DNA from: Aldehydirespirator sp965221185
GTDB lineage: Bacteria; Actinomycetota; Acidimicrobiia; Acidimicrobiales; Aldehydirespiratoraceae
Reading direction: 5' to 3'
Length of the DNA: 64,000 bases
Assembly: GCA_965221185.1 (NCBI GenBank)
Contig: OZ244866.1
Coordinates: 248,001 to 312,000, forward strand
The notes under the pieces are model-generated. The model did no database searches and had not been told where the DNA came from. It was given only the letters and a program-made list of their open reading frames with translations. The translations under genes were made by a program, and so were the position numbers. Shown piece after piece: positions 1-8,113 of the stretch. Numbering within the stretch: the first letter of the stretch is position 1; every line of letters starts with the position of its first letter.

Positions 1-153
1 GGCGCCGTCCACGGCCCGCACCTCTCCCTTCGTGCCGACCCTGATAGCCCGCTCGCCGTAGTACACCTTCACATCGGTCAGCCGCAGGACGGTGTCGTCG
101 TGGCCGTCGACCGGATGGAAACTGCGGCTGCCGGAGTCGCGGCTCCTCAGCAC
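1..153 (-). CDS. Oligopeptide/dipeptide ABC transporter ATP-binding protein, second ATPase (DppF/OppF type), N-terminus only
   Basis: Partial gene that runs off the left edge. From a GTG at 153 the minus strand reads 51 codons without a stop. Residues 24-51 (VLRLTDVKVYYGERAI...GEVRAVDGA) match the usual opening of the OppF/DppF ATPase: a beta strand, then the short segment before Walker A, which lies outside the window. The start overlaps the stop of the upstream ATPase gene by 7 nt, as is usual for DppD-DppF pairs. It would couple ATP hydrolysis to substrate import together with the neighbouring ATPase. The partial length means the call rests on context plus a short N-terminal match. Confidence 0.75.
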   Translation of the reverse strand, partial: MLRSRDSGSRSFHPVDGHDDTVLRLTDVKVYYGERAIRVGTKGEVRAVDGA

Positions 154-1163
154 GGCCCGTCCCCGTTGGTCTCGGAAAGCCAGCAGCGGGAGCTGTGCTG
201 GGGTGCGACGCGGAACACCGGCGGCTCCGCGTCCTCACATCTCGGCTGCACGTCAACACAGCGCAGATGGAACGGGCAGCCCGGCGGCAAGGCGCGGGGA
301 TCGGGCGGGTGCCCCGCGATGGGCACCACGTCGGGCCCGTCGATCACCGGGACCGACGAGATCAGGGCCCGGGTGTATGGATGGCTCGGCGAGTTGATCA
401 CCGTCTCGGTGCTGCCCGACTCGACGATCCGGCCCGCGTACATGACGATGATCCGGTCCGCGAACTCCGACACGAGCGCGAGGTCGTGCGTGATGAACAG
501 GATCCCCGAACCGTGTTCGCGCTGCATCTGGCCCAGCAGGTCGATCACCTGGGCCTGCAGCGTCACGTCCAGGGCCGTGGTCGGCTCGTCGGCGATCAGC
601 AGCGCCGGGTCTCCGATGGTGGCCATGGCGATCATCGTCCGCTGGCGCATGCCCCCGCTCAGCTCGTGGGGATAGGCGCTCGCGCACCACTCCGGGTCTC
701 CGATGCCCACCTCGTCGAGCGCGGCGATCACCCTGGTCCGGGTCTCGGTTCGAGACAGGCGCTGGTGCAGGGCCAGGCCCTCCCCGATCTGCCGCCCGAT
801 TCGCATCGTCGGGTTGAGGCTGCTCTGAGGGTCTTGGAAGATGACGCCGATCCGCCAGCCCAACAGGTCCTTGAGCCGCGACCGGCGATTCGGCCCCAGC
901 AGGCTGACCGACTCGAAGTCGAGCCTGCTGGCCTGGATCGTCGCGTCCTGGGTGTGGAACAGCCCCAACATCCCGAGCACGGTGGCGCTCTTGCCCGAGC
1001 CCGACTCGCCCACCAGCCCCACCGTCTCGCCCGGGCCCACCTCGAAGGTGATCCCTCGCACGGCGTGCAGCGGCCCGGCGCTGGTGCGGAAGATCACGTT
1101 GAGCTCGTCGACGTCCAGGACGCGGTCCGTCTCACGGTCTGGGGACTGGGTCGGCGCGCTCAT
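147..1163 (-). CDS. Oligopeptide/dipeptide ABC transporter ATP-binding protein (DppD/OppD type)
   Basis: 338-residue ABC ATPase. Walker A GESGSGKS is at residues 52-59, the signature LSGGMRQR is present, Walker B is LLIADEPTTALD, and the switch histidine is in FITHDL. The C-terminal extension holds the Cys-containing tail typical of the oligopeptide ATPase subfamily (GCPFHLRC then RC), which in relatives binds a [4Fe-4S] cluster. It works on the cytoplasmic face of the importer with the permeases encoded upstream (1171-3032) and the second ATPase downstream. The gap to the permease gene is 7 nt, so one operon is inferred. Substrate is not determinable; peptides, nickel or small amides are all known for this family. 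Confidence 0.93.
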   Translation of the reverse strand: MSAPTQSPDRETDRVLDVDELNVIFRTSAGPLHAVRGITFEVGPGETVGLVGESGSGKSATVLGMLGLFHTQDATIQASRLDFESVSLLGPNRRSRLKDLLGWRIGVIFQDPQSSLNPTMRIGRQIGEGLALHQRLSRTETRTRVIAALDEVGIGDPEWCASAYPHELSGGMRQRTMIAMATIGDPALLIADEPTTALDVTLQAQVIDLLGQMQREHGSGILFITHDLALVSEFADRIIVMYAGRIVESGSTETVINSPSHPYTRALISSVPVIDGPDVVPIAGHPPDPRALPPGCPFHLRCVDVQPRCEDAEPPVFRVAPQHSSRCWLSETNGDGPC

Positions 1164-1170
1164 AACGGCC

Positions 1171-2118
1171 CTATGAGGCCCGTATCCGCTGCGTGGGGTC
1201 GAGCTGGTCCCGCAGCCAGTCCCCGAGTGTGTTCATGGCCAGCACGATCAGGGCCAGGGCCAGGCCTGGGAGCACGGTGAGCCACCACGCCTGCTGCATC
1301 AAATCCCGGCCCTCGGAGATCATCAGGCCCAGCTCGGGGTTGGGCGGCTGCACGCCCAGCCCCAGGAAGCTCAAGGCGGCCGAGAACATGATCAGCCGGG
1401 GCACGAACAGCGTGACGATCACGATGATCGACGGGAACACGTTGGGCAGCAGGTGCCGCGACAGGATCCTCAGATTGGAGGCGCCGATCGCGTTGGCCGC
1501 GTCGATGTAGGTCTCCTCGCGGATGGCCAGCACCTCGCCGCGCACAATCCGGAAGTAGAACAGCCAGGACCCGACCCCCAGTATCAGGATCAGGTTCCGG
1601 AACGAGGCGCCCACGGATGCGGCCACGGCCAGGGCCAGCACCACGAACGGGATGGCCTGCTGGACGTCGGCAACGCGGCCGAACACGAAGGCGGCGATAC
1701 GGCCGTCGTAGTAGCCCGAGAGGATCCCCGCAGTGACTCCCACCCCGCCGCCCACCAGCATGGCCGCGAAGCCGATGATCAGCGAGGACCGTACGCCGTA
1801 CAGGATCCGGGTGAACAGGTCGCGCCCCACCGAGTCGGTCCCCAGAAGGTTGGTCAGCTTGCCGTCCTCGGACCATGCGGGCGGGTGCAGGCGCTCCACC
1901 ACGTCGGTGTCGAGCGGATCGTGCCAGGTGATCAACGGTGCCAGTACCGCGGCCAGGATCATGATACCGAGCAGGCAGGCAGCCAATATCACCGCGATGC
2001 GGCGCCGGCGCCCGCGGCTGGACGACCGCTCCAGGTCTGGCGGCTCGCCGGAGTCGTCCGCCTCCGAGCGCCGGGCCGCGGCTGTGAGCGCCTGGCGAGC
2101 CACCACCGGCGGGCTCAT
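1171..2118 (-). CDS. ABC transporter permease (DppC/OppC type)
   Basis: 315-residue inner-membrane permease with one transmembrane segment after a charged N-terminus (residues about 40-62), the OppC-type periplasmic loop (LLGTDSVGRDLFTRILYG) and five further hydrophobic segments. The EAA loop that docks on the ATPase is visible at EETYIDAANAIGASN. Its ATG overlaps the stop of the other permease gene in an ATGA (2115-2118), which implies translational coupling. The Arg-rich stretch around residue 35 is consistent with the positive-inside rule. Partner of the 2115-3032 permease. Confidence 0.93.
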   Translation of the reverse strand: MSPPVVARQALTAAARRSEADDSGEPPDLERSSSRGRRRRIAVILAACLLGIMILAAVLAPLITWHDPLDTDVVERLHPPAWSEDGKLTNLLGTDSVGRDLFTRILYGVRSSLIIGFAAMLVGGGVGVTAGILSGYYDGRIAAFVFGRVADVQQAIPFVVLALAVAASVGASFRNLILILGVGSWLFYFRIVRGEVLAIREETYIDAANAIGASNLRILSRHLLPNVFPSIIVIVTLFVPRLIMFSAALSFLGLGVQPPNPELGLMISEGRDLMQQAWWLTVLPGLALALIVLAMNTLGDWLRDQLDPTQRIRAS

Positions 2119-3032
2119 CGCACCCTCACCCGGGGATCGATCAGGGCGTAGGTCAGGTCCAGGAGCATGTTGGTGGTGAGCACGACCAAGCTCACCACCA
2201 CCACATATGCCTGGACCAGGGCCAGATCGCGGCCCAGGATGGCGATGTAGGCCAGCCGACCCACGCCCGGGTAGGCGAAGATGACCTCGGCGATGAGGGC
2301 GCCCGACAGTATCGCCCCCACCTCGAAGCTGATCACGGTGATGACCGGGATCGAGGCGTTCCTGGTGACGTGGCGCCTGAACACCCGCAATCCGCCGAGG
2401 CCCTTGGCGCGAGCGGTGCGCACGTAGTCGCGCTCAAGCACCCCGATGAGGCTGGACCGGAAGATCCGCACGATCGACGGGATGGTCGGCAGGGCGATCA
2501 CGATCCCGGGCATGACCAGGTGGCGCCAGTCCCCAGCGCCCGAGATCGGCAGCAACTCGAGGCGAACCCCGAGGATCAGCAACAGCATGATGCCGAGCCA
2601 GAAACCGGGGGTGGCCTGGCCCAGGACGGCCACGAAGCGGGCCGCTTGGTCAATCCACGTACCCTTCTTGATCGCGGCCAGCGCCCCGAGCGGAGTTCCC
2701 ACCGCCAGCGCGAGGCCCAGGCCCACCAACCCCAGCCTCAGGCTGGCCGGCGCCCGTTCCAGAATGAGGTCCAAAGCGGGCCGCGAGTGCTGCCAGGAGT
2801 CGCCGAAGTCGCCCTGCGCGACCCGCCCGACGAACTTGACGAACTGCACCGGCAGCGGGTCGTTGAGCCCGTGCTTGTCGCGGATGTTGTCGATGGCCTC
2901 CTGTCCGGCGTCGATGGGCAGCAGCGACGCGGCCGGGTCGCCGGTGGCCAGCAGCAGTCCGTGCACGAGGAACAGGACGCCGACAAGAACTAGGACGTTG
3001 TAGGAGAGCCGTCTAAGTATGAAGCGAGCCAT
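2115..3032 (-). CDS. ABC transporter permease (DppB/OppB type)
   Basis: 305-residue permease. The N-terminal transmembrane helix starts at once (FILRRLSYNVLVLVGVLF), followed by the large periplasmic loop typical of DppB (GLNDPLPVQFVKFVGRVAQGDFG) and five more membrane segments. The EAA-like loop reads YVRTARAKGLGGLRVFRRH. It forms the translocation channel with the DppC-type permease, whose start codon it overlaps. It lies 56 nt downstream of the binding-protein gene on the same strand, so the five-gene set is read from the binding protein leftward. Confidence 0.93.
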   Translation of the reverse strand: MARFILRRLSYNVLVLVGVLFLVHGLLLATGDPAASLLPIDAGQEAIDNIRDKHGLNDPLPVQFVKFVGRVAQGDFGDSWQHSRPALDLILERAPASLRLGLVGLGLALAVGTPLGALAAIKKGTWIDQAARFVAVLGQATPGFWLGIMLLLILGVRLELLPISGAGDWRHLVMPGIVIALPTIPSIVRIFRSSLIGVLERDYVRTARAKGLGGLRVFRRHVTRNASIPVITVISFEVGAILSGALIAEVIFAYPGVGRLAYIAILGRDLALVQAYVVVVSLVVLTTNMLLDLTYALIDPRVRVR

Positions 3033-3088
3033 CGCGACTGTTCGCCGATGTCAGGCTCGCCCGTCTACGAGTTCGCCCGTCTACGAGT

Positions 3089-4990
3089 TCACCCGCCTAC
3101 GAAAGACACGCCGGTGGCAAGGATGAATCCCTTGGCGTGCGGCTGGAAGCCGGTGATCACGTTCTGGTTGATGCCGACTCGGCTGGGCTCGGTCCACAGG
3201 TAGACCGCGAACGGATCGTCGTGGAGGAAGTCGGTGATCTGCTTGAGCACCGCCCTGCGCTCGTCCAGGTCGAGAGTGACCTTGTCCCTGGCGAGCAGCT
3301 CGTCCATGTCGGGGTTCGAGTAGACGCTTATCAGGCCGCCAGTCCGGAGCAGCAGGTCCGGGGCCGTCTCGGGATTGTTCCAGCTGCTCACCCGAATGCC
3401 CGGGTAGCTCTTGGCCAGCCAGCGTTGGTTGCCGATGGTGGTGTTGATCACCTCGAGCTTGGGCCTGATCCCGATCTCCTCGAAGTCGCCCATCACCGCC
3501 ACCACGGTGTCGAGGTTGGTGGCGTGGGTGGCCAGGATGTCGAGGTGGAACCCGTCGGGATACCCGGCCTCGGCCAGTAGCTGCCTGGCCAGGTCGGGAT
3601 CGTACGGGTACGGCTCGTCGTCGGCGGGGTACCCGAACCCGGGCCGGCCGAAGGGCTGGCCCAGTCCGGTGGCGTCGCCGCCCATTAGGGAGTCGATGAT
3701 GGCCTGCCTGTTTACGGCATGGTTGAGCGCCTGGGCGACCCGCTTGTCCTGCAGCGCGGTGTACTGCACGGCCTGATCGCCGGTGGCCGCTTCAGCGTCG
3801 GTGCCGATCCCGATCCGGTTGATGATCATCCAGAACGGCTTGGCGTCGTAGAAGCTGACCAGGGTGAGACCGGCGTTGTCGATGACCGATCTCTGGTCGG
3901 CGGGGACGGTGTCGGCGATGTGCACCCCGCCCGTTGTCAACTCGGCCACCCGGACCGTCGCCTCGGGGATCACCCGGATTCGCACTTCCTCGACCATCGG
4001 CTGGCCCTTGGGGCTGTCGGGCCAGTAGTTCGGGTTGCGCCTGACGACGGTCTCGTCGTCGACGGTGTAGGACACGAACACGAACGGGCCGGTGCCCACC
4101 GGGTTGGCCTCGACGCCCTCGTCGCCAACTTCGGCGTAGTAGCCGGGCGGGATCATCATCAGCCTGGTGAGGGCGTAGAGCAGGTTCGCCTCGGGCCGGT
4201 TCAGGTGGAACACGACGTTGTAGTCGTCGACGATCTCGACCGAGTCGATCGAGCCGAACTGGCGGCGCAGGTGCGAGCCGTGCTCCTCGGACTGGATCCG
4301 CTCGGCGCTGACCTTCACCGACTCGGCGTTGAAGGGCTCGCCGTTGTGGAACTGCACGCCCTCCCTCAACTCGAACACCAGCGTCGAGTCGTCGGGGAAC
4401 GACCAGCTGCTGGCCAGGCTGGGCACGAGCGCGCCCGAGGTGTCGAGGGCGATGAGCGAGTCGTACATGGTCTGGACGATGGTCTCGGGCTCGACGCCTC
4501 TGGCGAAGTTGGGGTCGAGCCGCTGCGGGTCGCGGTCCTGCGCGATCACCAGGGTGGTGGGGATGTCCTCGGCTTCTGGTTCTGCCGCGGCTGCCGCAGC
4601 CGCGGCAGCAGCTTCCTCAGCCGCCGCGGCGGCGGCTGCCTCGGCCTCGGCTTGAGCGGCCGCGGCTGCTTCGGCCTCGGCCCGAGCCGCCTCCAGCTGC
4701 CCCTCAAGCTCGGCCATGAGCTCGGGGTCCACGGCCCCCTCGGCCTCGGCCATGGCCGCCTCCAGGGCCGCCTCAGCCTCGGCTGCCTTGGCGGCGGCCG
4801 CTTCGGCCTCGGCGGCGGCGGAATCGGCCTGGGCCTGAGCCGCCTTGAGCGCGGCGTTGTCCGCTGCGCTGGTGTCCGGGGCCGCCTCTTCGTCGTCGCC
4901 TCCGCACGCGGACGCGACTACGGCTAGCACGAACACGCACGCCAACATTCGCAGCAGGCGGTTGGCGGCTGGTGCACCGAAAGTTCTCAT
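3089..4990 (-). CDS. Extracellular solute-binding lipoprotein, family 5 (SBP_bac_5), with Ala/Glu-rich coiled-coil stalk
   Basis: 633-residue substrate-binding lipoprotein. The signal peptide ends in a lipobox (VVASAC, Cys about residue 29). Residues about 40-140 are almost only Ala, Glu, Gln, Asp and Lys in heptad-like order and should form a long coiled coil or helical stalk. The family 5 domain follows (TLVIAQDRDPQRLDPNFARG..., later GTGPFVFVSY and RNPNYWPD) and extends to the C-terminus. An SD (AAGGGGG) sits just upstream of the ATG. It is the first gene of the importer operon. The stalk is unusual, since most family 5 binding proteins are about 500-550 residues; it may set the distance from the membrane. 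Confidence 0.93.
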   Translation of the reverse strand: MRTFGAPAANRLLRMLACVFVLAVVASACGGDDEEAAPDTSAADNAALKAAQAQADSAAAEAEAAAAKAAEAEAALEAAMAEAEGAVDPELMAELEGQLEAARAEAEAAAAAQAEAEAAAAAAAEEAAAAAAAAAAEPEAEDIPTTLVIAQDRDPQRLDPNFARGVEPETIVQTMYDSLIALDTSGALVPSLASSWSFPDDSTLVFELREGVQFHNGEPFNAESVKVSAERIQSEEHGSHLRRQFGSIDSVEIVDDYNVVFHLNRPEANLLYALTRLMMIPPGYYAEVGDEGVEANPVGTGPFVFVSYTVDDETVVRRNPNYWPDSPKGQPMVEEVRIRVIPEATVRVAELTTGGVHIADTVPADQRSVIDNAGLTLVSFYDAKPFWMIINRIGIGTDAEAATGDQAVQYTALQDKRVAQALNHAVNRQAIIDSLMGGDATGLGQPFGRPGFGYPADDEPYPYDPDLARQLLAEAGYPDGFHLDILATHATNLDTVVAVMGDFEEIGIRPKLEVINTTIGNQRWLAKSYPGIRVSSWNNPETAPDLLLRTGGLISVYSNPDMDELLARDKVTLDLDERRAVLKQITDFLHDDPFAVYLWTEPSRVGINQNVITGFQPHAKGFILATGVSFVGG

Positions 4991-5065
4991 CAGTTATGTC
5001 CCCCTTGATCGAGCTTGTCTGTCCCCGTCGGGGCGCTGCGCGGCGCGTCGAGCGGGGAGACGGCG

Positions 5066-5126
5066 ATGCTAAGGGACGGCGTAGGGGTCTGTCCACTGGG
5101 CCACCACCTTGTGGACATCTGTCCAC
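5066..5126 (-). promoter_or_regulatory. Putative promoter/operator region of the ABC importer operon
   Basis: On the minus strand a TAGCAT hexamer (5071-5066) could be the -10, giving a leader of about 70 nt before the ATG at 4990. Upstream lie three copies of a 6-bp half-site: GTCCAC at 5091, then GTGGAC at 5111 and GTCCAC at 5121. The last two form a perfect inverted repeat with a 4-nt spacer. This is a plausible repressor or activator site; the regulator is unknown. Confidence 0.4.
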
Positions 5127-5177
5127 TTTGCGGGCAGCGGTCGCTGCGCCGCGATTGCTAGGTCGGCGCCGAGGGAA

Positions 5178-5945
5178 TCACACCAGGGGCCAGGGCCATC
5201 TGTGGCCGTGGCCGTCGGCCGGGAACCGGCCCGCGGTCAGGAGCGTCTCGGTGCGGGCCAGGGTCGCGTCGCGCTCCTGGGGTGTGAGCGTGGCGGCCAG
5301 CGGCTCGGGAATGCCCTTCTCCAGGAGTCCCCCCAGGTCCACTCGCACCTGGTCGGGCAGCCCCTCCCCGGCGAAGTCCCAGATCACGGTGCGCAGTTTG
5401 AACTGGCAGTGAAACGACAGGCCGTTGTCGATGGCCCAGATCGTGCCGTCGGTTCCGAGCAGGCAGTGCCCCGACTTGCGGTCGGTGCTGTTGATCACGA
5501 TGTCGAGTGCGCAAACGCGCTGCAGCTCCGGCCTGAACCGCTCCTCGGCCACCAGGGTGAAGTAGTGCTCCTCAAAGAGCGCGGGCATGAACAGTTGCAG
5601 CGAGCCCGCGTTGAAGGGCAGGTCGTCTCGCACCACCGTGGGAGGTACCAGGCCCCATCCCAGCGCCCTGTCGACGAGGAACGCCCCCGCCTCGCGATGG
5701 GCCAGGCCCGAGGGGAAGTCCCACAGCGGCCGCTCACCCCGAATCGGCTTGTAGATGGCCTGGGCGTCGAGCCCGTCGTGGGCCACGTCCACCAGGAACG
5801 TGACATTGGAGCTGTAGGGCATCTTTCCCCTCAGTTCCACGTCCCCCTCGGCCAGCAGGTCCAGGGCCCGATCGGTCTCTATTGGGGGCCGGTCCCTGAT
5901 GGGCGACTGGTGCCCGGCGTCGGGGGTGCCGGTCCCCGTGGTCAT
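5178..5945 (-). CDS. SCO1664 family protein (PI3/PI4-kinase-like fold)
   Basis: 255-residue cytoplasmic protein of the actinobacterial SCO1664 family (Rv2133c in Mycobacterium tuberculosis). Visible hallmarks are IYKPIRGERPLWDFP (the nucleotide-binding Lys strand), the REAGAFLVDRALGWGLVPPTV helix, and a kinase-like catalytic segment ALDIVINSTDRKSGH followed by IDNGLSFH. These resemble PI3/PI4-kinase and HipA-type kinases; the true activity is not known. It lies 31 nt after the DUF3090-like gene on the same strand. In many actinobacteria this trio sits beside the mycothiol ligase gene mshC, so a link with thiol metabolism is inferred from neighbourhood only; mshC is not in this window. Confidence 0.85.
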   Translation of the reverse strand: MTTGTGTPDAGHQSPIRDRPPIETDRALDLLAEGDVELRGKMPYSSNVTFLVDVAHDGLDAQAIYKPIRGERPLWDFPSGLAHREAGAFLVDRALGWGLVPPTVVRDDLPFNAGSLQLFMPALFEEHYFTLVAEERFRPELQRVCALDIVINSTDRKSGHCLLGTDGTIWAIDNGLSFHCQFKLRTVIWDFAGEGLPDQVRVDLGGLLEKGIPEPLAATLTPQERDATLARTETLLTAGRFPADGHGHRWPWPLV

Positions 5946-5976
5946 CGGGCCGGCGGAGTCAGCGGCGGCGCAGCCG

Positions 5977-6465
5977 TCAGTTGTGGCACGGGCACCAGTC
6001 CGCGTTGGACGGCTCCAGGGGGCGCAGGCAGTAGGGGCACGGGGGACGTCCGGCGGCCACCACCGCCCGGGCCCGTGACACCAGCGCGCTGACCTGGGCC
6101 CGGGAGAGCGTGAAGCGAGCGGAGGCCCCGGCGGTGTCGGGATCCTCGACCTGTTCTTCGGCCACCAGGATCACCAGGTCCCTGCCGTCGTCGTAGGCGA
6201 TGCCCAAGGCGCCGATGGTCCAGGCCTCCACTACCGGCTCGCGCATGTCGAGGTCGCCGGGTGGCTCGCCCGCGTCGGCCTCGGGAAGCTGGCGCAGCAC
6301 CCGGTCCAGGTACTCGGCCAGTGCGGCGGCCTGCTGCTTCTCGAACTTGAGCGACACGAGTTCGCCCTCGGCCAGGCACTGCAGGTAGAAGACCCGCTCG
6401 CCCTTGGGGCCGAGCGTGCCGACGGTAAGCATCTCGACCGCCTCGAAGTGGAACGACTCGCTCAC
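5977..6465 (-). CDS. DUF3090 family protein (Rv2134c-like)
   Basis: 162 residues from the GTG at 6465, chosen because the conserved part opens with SESFHFEAVEMLTVGTLGPKG; the in-frame extension to 6531 has no family similarity. Conserved features include GERVFYLQC, LKFEKQQAAALAEYLD and a C-terminal four-Cys knuckle (CPYC...CPC), which likely binds zinc. The family is always found in actinobacteria between a phosphoglycerate-mutase-like gene and an SCO1664-like gene, exactly as here. Function is unknown. Confidence 0.85.
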   Translation of the reverse strand: MSESFHFEAVEMLTVGTLGPKGERVFYLQCLAEGELVSLKFEKQQAAALAEYLDRVLRQLPEADAGEPPGDLDMREPVVEAWTIGALGIAYDDGRDLVILVAEEQVEDPDTAGASARFTLSRAQVSALVSRARAVVAAGRPPCPYCLRPLEPSNADWCPCHN

Positions 6466-6552
6466 GGCTGTGCCTTGGGCGCGCTCACGACGGGCGCAGC
6501 GAGCCGAGATCGCCGCCCCCGCGTGCGGCACTGCGGCAGCCCGCTCTGTGGC

Positions 6553-7233
6553 TCATGACACCCTTAGCCCCGCGAGGTCGTCGCCGGTGTTGTTCACGGT
6601 GAGAAGCATCGGGCCGGCGGGGTGGTAGGCGATGGCCGTCACCGAGCAGGGCGAGACCACGATTCGCTGGAACAAATCCAACGGAGTGCCGGCCGCAGCC
6701 GCGGCCACGGCCTTGATCACGTCGGCATGGGACACGGCCACCACCGTCTCGCCGGAGTGGCGGGCCGTGATGGCGGACACCGCGTCCAGGGCGCGGGCCT
6801 GCATCTCGGCGAACGACTCCCCGCCGGGGAAGCGGAACCCGCTCGGGTGGCGCTGCACGGTGGTCCACTCCTTGCGCCGGCTCAGGTTCTTGAGCTTGCG
6901 GCCCGTCCACCGGCCGAAGTCGCACTCGATCAGGCCGGCGCTCTTGCGAACCCTCAGGCCACAGGCACGCGCGATGGGTGCCGCGGTCTCTACGGCGCGC
7001 TCCATCGGTGAGGCGTACACGGCCTTGACCCGGGCCAGCCCGGCCAGACGCTCGGCCACCCGGCGGGCCTGCACGAGACCCTCGGGCGCCAAGTGCAGCC
7101 CCGGAGCCCGGCCCGGCAGCACCGATCCCGTTGTGGGCGTCTGCCCGTGGCGCACGAACAGCACCAAACAAACGGGGGGTGCGGCAGCATCAGAGGCCGG
7201 TTTGGCCGCGCCGCGAGCATGGCTGGTGGTCAT
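6553..7233 (-). CDS. Histidine phosphatase (phosphoglycerate-mutase-like, MSMEG_4193/Rv2135c family)
   Basis: 226 residues from the ATG at 7233; the TTG at 7245 is a possible longer start. The catalytic RHG (LVLFVRHGQT) is at about residues 27-36, the second Arg lies in ASPMERAVETA, the acid in LIECDFGRWTG, and the second His in VVAVSHADV. This is the branch-1 histidine phosphatase arrangement. It is the first gene of the trio with DUF3090 and SCO1664 proteins. The substrate is not known, and mutase activity is not implied by the fold. The ATG sits 10 nt after a TACGTT hexamer, giving an almost leaderless mRNA. Confidence 0.88.
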   Translation of the reverse strand: MTTSHARGAAKPASDAAAPPVCLVLFVRHGQTPTTGSVLPGRAPGLHLAPEGLVQARRVAERLAGLARVKAVYASPMERAVETAAPIARACGLRVRKSAGLIECDFGRWTGRKLKNLSRRKEWTTVQRHPSGFRFPGGESFAEMQARALDAVSAITARHSGETVVAVSHADVIKAVAAAAAGTPLDLFQRIVVSPCSVTAIAYHPAGPMLLTVNNTGDDLAGLRVS

Positions 7234-7243
7234 GGTGACCGCC

Positions 7244-7253
7244 AACGTAGCCT
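7244..7253. promoter_or_regulatory. Overlapping divergent -10 elements between the histidine phosphatase and uracil-DNA glycosylase genes
   Basis: The 10-bp AACGTAGCCT contains TAGCCT on the plus strand (7248-7253) and TACGTT on the minus strand (7249-7244), sharing the central TA. TAGCCT is 8 nt from the GTG at 7262 and TACGTT is 10 nt from the ATG at 7233. One symmetric element probably drives both genes. Confidence 0.5.
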
Positions 7254-7261
7254 CAACGCTC

Positions 7262-7939
7262 GTGGAGTCCCCCGGCCGGCGCCTGGTCCTCGCCGAGGTG
7301 GCCTCTGAGGTGGCCGCGTGCCGGACCTGCCCCCGGCTGGTGGATTGGCGCGAGCGGGTCGGGCGCGAGAAGCGGGCCGCCTACCGCGACGACGAGTACT
7401 GGGCCCGGGGTGTGCCGGGATTCGGCGATCCCGACGCCCACCTTCTGGTGGTGGGTCTCGCGCCCGCGGCCCACGGCGCCAACCGCACCGGCCGCATGTT
7501 CACCGGCGACCGCTCCGGCGACTGGCTATACCGGGCCCTGCACCGGGCCGGCTACGCCAACCAGCCCCGCTCGACCGGCCTCCACGACGGGCTCGCCCTC
7601 ATCGCAGCCTGGATCACGTCGCCGGTGAAGTGCGCGCCTCCGGCTAACAAGCCCACCACCGCGGAGCGGGATGCCTGCATGCCGTTCATGCGCCGCGAGC
7701 TGGCGGCGCTTGCGGCGTTGAAGGTGGTGGTCGTTCTGGGCAGCTTCGCCCACCAGGTGGTGTGGCGCGAGCTCGGTTCGGGCCCCCGCCCCCGCTTCGG
7801 CCACGGCGCCGAGGCGCCTCTGCGCGGCGGTCTGACGCTGCTGTGCAGCTACCACCCCAGCCAGCAGAACACGTTCACCGGCCGCCTCACCGAGCCCATG
7901 CTCGACGCGGTGTTCGCGCGGGCCAGAGCGCTTGCCTGA
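7262..7939 (+). CDS. udgB: Type-5 uracil-DNA glycosylase (UdgB)
   Basis: 225 residues from the GTG at 7262, favoured because a TAGCCT -10 ends 8 nt before it; ATG 7232 is the in-frame alternative but would start upstream of that promoter. The enzyme removes uracil (and in family 5 also hypoxanthine and other deaminated bases) from DNA. Motif A is GLAPAAHGANRTGRMFTGD and the His motif is SYHPSQQNTFTG. The [4Fe-4S] cysteines are ACRTC near the N-terminus plus VKC and DAC in the middle. The length fits the family. Expected of a high-GC genome exposed to cytosine deamination. Confidence 0.92.
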   Translation: MESPGRRLVLAEVASEVAACRTCPRLVDWRERVGREKRAAYRDDEYWARGVPGFGDPDAHLLVVGLAPAAHGANRTGRMFTGDRSGDWLYRALHRAGYANQPRSTGLHDGLALIAAWITSPVKCAPPANKPTTAERDACMPFMRRELAALAALKVVVVLGSFAHQVVWRELGSGPRPRFGHGAEAPLRGGLTLLCSYHPSQQNTFTGRLTEPMLDAVFARARALA

Positions 7940-8040
7940 GGCCGAGCGGGCAGGCCGCAGCAGCCGAGCACATCACTGGGCGCCAAGCGAGGCCGGGGCC
8001 CGAGCGGCCCGTGAGCGCAGCGAACCAGGGCGGGAAACAC
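7940..8040 (+). repeat. Intergenic repeat family, copy A
   Basis: About 100 nt starting right after the udgB stop. It opens with a GCCGAGCGG box and ends with a 55-nt core (7986-8040) shared with 22180-22234 and 25471-25525; the middle is variable. Similarity to copy B continues some 45 nt beyond the core, into the region before the lipoprotein gene. Confidence 0.75.
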
Positions 8041-8113
8041 AACGCTGCATCGCGAGGACGGTCACACCTACCGGCGCTTGGCTCGAACGCCAGCAGGTAG
8101 CCTCAGAGCCGCT

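Noticed and set aside
6632..7939. 435-residue protein with udgB at its C-terminus
   Set aside because: The first 200 codons are antisense to the histidine phosphatase and have no similarity; a promoter marks the true udgB start.
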